Part shown: positions 61,999 through 64,000 of the stretch, one piece after another
Layout of the letters: each line of letters starts with the position of its first letter
How positions within the stretch are numbered: position 1 is the first letter of the stretch
Source: Methanobrevibacter_A sp964431035
Lineage (GTDB): Archaea > Methanobacteriota > Methanobacteria > Methanobacteriales > Methanobacteriaceae
Reading direction: 5' to 3'
NCBI GenBank assembly: GCA_964431035.1
Contig: CAYSIF010000005.1
Location: forward strand, 1-64,000
Length of the DNA: 64,000 nt
Position numbers and translations under genes: made by a program
The notes under the pieces: model-generated
Databases searched by the model: none
What the model saw: only the letters and a program-made list of their open reading frames with translations
Told to the model about the DNA's origin: nothing

Positions 61999-62805
61999 TT
62001 AAATAAAAAATAAAGGCTTTAAAAATACCGATAAAAATATTAACACCAATAAAATACAAATAAGATACAGAGAACCATAATATCTAATTCTTAAATCAAA
62101 AGGAATTAAATTATTAACTTTATATGGAAAAACCAATAAAAAATGTAAAAACACAAAAATCAACAACCACAACAATACAAACAATAACTGATTAAGATTA
62201 CCATATAAAAAACACTCTTGTAATTTAAGCAAACCCCAAGGATAACCACGAATTAAAGTTAAAACTGAAATTAAAAAATAAAATTGAGGCTCATAACCTC
62301 TCAATATCTTAGTTTCGCCATTAACACCAATATAAAAATCAACATTTTTTGAACTAAAAACATCTAACCTCCAATACATTAAAAACCCTTGTATAAAACT
62401 TAAACCTACACCTAAAGCAAAAAACAAGTTAGATTTTGAATAAAAATAACCTAAAGATAAACCACATAAAACCAACCCATAAGACAAATAATAAAAAAGT
62501 ACTGTGTTAAATTGAGGATTAATACCCCAAGGACTAATAGAATCCTTAAAAAAATCATATTTCTCTTTTAAAATAGGACAATTCCAAAAAAAACTAGAAT
62601 AAGAAAATATAAGAACAAGAAAACTAATTGGAATACAAAATCCTAATAAAGTTACTCCTTCTTTACCTAAACCTAAAATAAATAATAAAATAATACAAAA
62701 TACGGGAACCACAAGTAAAATACCCCATATCACAGCATATAATTTAAAATCCTCATCACTAAAAGATGAATAACTAATGGAAAATATAATATCTTTAACA
62801 ATCAA
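61999..62805 (-). CDS. Paralogous membrane protein A, unknown function
   Basis: The 268-residue protein has about seven hydrophobic segments. It shares with the protein encoded at 63033-63833 the blocks YSSFSDEDFK, KYDFFKDSISPWGIN, DVFSSKN and FDLRIRYYG. The N-terminus lies before the first segment and contains the YSSFSDEDF block. Start is TTG with GAGGAGG about 15 bp upstream. The coding strand is G/T-rich. No family is recognised. Confidence 0.72.
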   Translation of the reverse strand: MIVKDIIFSISYSSFSDEDFKLYAVIWGILLVVPVFCIILLFILGLGKEGVTLLGFCIPISFLVLIFSYSSFFWNCPILKEKYDFFKDSISPWGINPQFNTVLFYYLSYGLVLCGLSLGYFYSKSNLFFALGVGLSFIQGFLMYWRLDVFSSKNVDFYIGVNGETKILRGYEPQFYFLISVLTLIRGYPWGLLKLQECFLYGNLNQLLFVLLWLLIFVFLHFLLVFPYKVNNLIPFDLRIRYYGSLYLICILLVLIFLSVFLKPLFFI

Positions 62806-62847
62806 AATTAAAAAAAAATCCTCCTCAAAGAAAGCATATGTTTAATT

Positions 62848-63012
62848 TTATTTTAAAAATTTATTAAATACTAAAAAAACTATAGTCAAACAAACTACAA
62901 TAAATAAATAAAATTTTATATTTGTAACTTTTCTATTTTTGTAATAATAACATAAAACTATCCCCGCAAGCACCATAATTACAAATTTCAATAAAGTAAT
63001 AAAATAATTCAT
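62848..63012 (-). CDS. Small two-segment membrane protein between the paralogues
   Basis: A 54-codon frame starts at ATG 63012 behind AGGAGA and ends at TAA. It starts MNYFITLLKF and has two hydrophobic helices split by the basic loop CYYYKNRKVTN. It lies between the two large paralogues with short gaps, so all are probably one unit. No family is recognised. Confidence 0.6.
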   Translation of the reverse strand: MNYFITLLKFVIMVLAGIVLCYYYKNRKVTNIKFYLFIVVCLTIVFLVFNKFLK

Positions 63013-63032
63013 AAAATACCAAATCTCCTAAT

Positions 63033-63833
63033 TTATATTAAAAATAATGTCCGAACATAAAAAATTAACACCAAAGATGATATTACAATTAAAAACACAT
63101 ATGAAAGACCAAAATAATTTATTCTCAAATCAAAACTTAAATGTTCATTAATCTTATCTGGAAACAACAATAACAACTGCAAAACAATGAAAATAGCGAG
63201 AAATATAACAGAAACCAAAAAACCATAAATTGAACCTAACAAAACATACTTTTCAATTGCTACAAAAAGCTTAGGATAATAAAAAAAGCCACAAAAATAA
63301 GAAGAAAATAAATACAATGAAGAATTATAACCCATAGATAATTTATCATTACCCCTATGATTAGTGTAGAAAAAACAATTATCTGAACTAAAAACTTCCC
63401 ATCTACAAAACATAGCAACAGATGGCACTAAAAACACAAGCCCCAAACCAAAACCTAAAACCCAATTAAGAAAAAAAACACTACCAACAGCAAAAGCCAT
63501 AAAAAACAAACCAAAACTAACAAAAAAATAATATACAATATTAATCTGTAAATTCATACCCCATGGATTCATACAATCCTTAAAAAACCTATATTTATCC
63601 GCCAAACTAGGACAAAACCAAAAAAACAAACAATGCCCCAAAGTAAAAACAAAAAGACTAAAAGGCAAAAGTTGAACAAACAATGGCAACCTTACAAATA
63701 ATAAAAAAAGAACAAATGTAACACTAATAAGAGGAATAAAATGAGCTATACTATAATACTTAAAATCTTCATCACTAAAAGAGGAATAATTAAAAGCAAA
63801 ACCAATTGTTAACAATTTCTTCAAACTAATCAT
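63033..63833 (-). CDS. Paralogous membrane protein B, unknown function
   Basis: The 266-residue protein is the homologue of the one at 61999-62805: YSSFSDEDFKYY (about 16-27), FWFCPSLADKY and FFKDCMNPWGMN (about 72-97), WEVFSSDN, and FPDKINEHLSFDLRINYFG near the end. About seven hydrophobic segments. AGGTGA before the ATG overlaps the stop of the gene at the window edge, so they form one operon. Function is unknown. Confidence 0.72.
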   Translation of the reverse strand: MISLKKLLTIGFAFNYSSFSDEDFKYYSIAHFIPLISVTFVLFLLFVRLPLFVQLLPFSLFVFTLGHCLFFWFCPSLADKYRFFKDCMNPWGMNLQINIVYYFFVSFGLFFMAFAVGSVFFLNWVLGFGLGLVFLVPSVAMFCRWEVFSSDNCFFYTNHRGNDKLSMGYNSSLYLFSSYFCGFFYYPKLFVAIEKYVLLGSIYGFLVSVIFLAIFIVLQLLLLFPDKINEHLSFDLRINYFGLSYVFLIVISSLVLIFYVRTLFLI

Positions 63834-63841
63834 AAAATCAC

Positions 63842-64000
63842 CTAAACAAAACTTAAAAGTATAGACCCCACACTATCTCGTCCAGTCTTAAGTATAGTTT
63901 CAATTGAAGGATTAGTTAAACCCCCATTAGAAATATATTGCAAAGTAAATCCAACAGCCGTAGGTACAACTATCGCAATTGCAACTGGGAATGATATCAT
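63842..64000 (-). CDS. Partial or short gene at the window edge
   Basis: A minus-strand frame from the window end reads MISFPVAIAI to LKTGRDSVGSILLSFV and stops at TAG 63842-63844. The ATG occupies the last three bases, so it could be a complete 52-residue protein or the end of a longer one. The first about 25 residues are hydrophobic. It is directly upstream of membrane protein B with an overlapping ribosome binding site. Confidence 0.5.
   Translation of the reverse strand: MISFPVAIAIVVPTAVGFTLQYISNGGLTNPSIETILKTGRDSVGSILLSFV

Noticed and set aside
1..64000. tRNA, rRNA, CRISPR or insertion sequences
   Set aside because: Structural RNAs would stand out as GC-rich islands in this AT-rich DNA and none is seen; no regularly spaced repeats and no transposase gene were found.

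Overview
The window is archaeal and most likely from a Methanosphaera-like member of the Methanobacteriaceae. The evidence is gene content: an energy-converting [NiFe] hydrogenase of the Eha type with its 6- and 10-cluster polyferredoxins, GatDE, a two-gene GMP synthetase, archaeal NadM, Thi4, cyclic 2,3-diphosphoglycerate synthetase, a KEOPS Cgi121 subunit and archaeal tRNA G10 methylase. The DNA is very AT-rich, ribosome binding sites are GGAGG/GGTGA-like, and TTG is used often as a start codon. I saw no rRNA, tRNA or CRISPR array. Species assignment is inference.

Layout. 1-9.5 kb: nadM, moaE, a YhgE/Pip-like membrane protein, a small membrane protein, thi4-thiM, cyclic-DPG synthetase, and an FtsX-type ABC exporter. 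9.6-15.2 kb: UPF0058, nitroreductase, aspS, hisD, a hypothetical gene and an HI0933-type flavoprotein. 15.2-18.9 kb is the accessory segment: a SWIM zinc-finger gene coupled to a divergent tyrosine recombinase, a RelE-type toxin-antitoxin pair with a perfect 9-bp-arm palindrome at its promoter, and an AAA ATPase gene broken by a single-base frameshift. 18.9-34.3 kb: one very long minus-strand transcription unit. It runs from the 17 genes assigned ehaA-Q into a HAD-like protein, a formyltransferase (Ftr) paralogue, a PfkB kinase, a further 6-cluster polyferredoxin, a CBS protein and a sugar epimerase. The complex should couple membrane ion flux to ferredoxin reduction by H2.

34.5-48 kb: a GalE-like epimerase, three tandem paralogous small proteins of unknown function, an XRE-cupin regulator that appears to start at ATT, an acyl-CoA synthetase, gatD-gatE, trxB, and the two GMP synthetase subunit genes separated by an MFS transporter and a DUF4013-like membrane gene. 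48-55 kb: an Nre repair protein with a PCNA-binding tail, a MarR regulator, a PLP enzyme, a GT-C membrane glycosyltransferase, and a leuA/cimA-cgi121 pair, followed by the only long non-coding gap (about 0.9 kb). 55.5-64 kb: trmG10, a geranylgeranyl-reductase-like gene, an HD phosphohydrolase, ubiX, cbiT, mobA, a secreted Ig-like protein, and a minus-strand run of paralogous membrane proteins that leaves the window.

Two general features stand out. The plus strand alternates between G/T-rich and A/C-rich blocks that do not follow gene orientation and sometimes switch inside a gene (thiM, the HI0933 flavoprotein, mobA). Several start sites are only resolved by ribosome binding sites, so many starts given here differ from the longest open frame.
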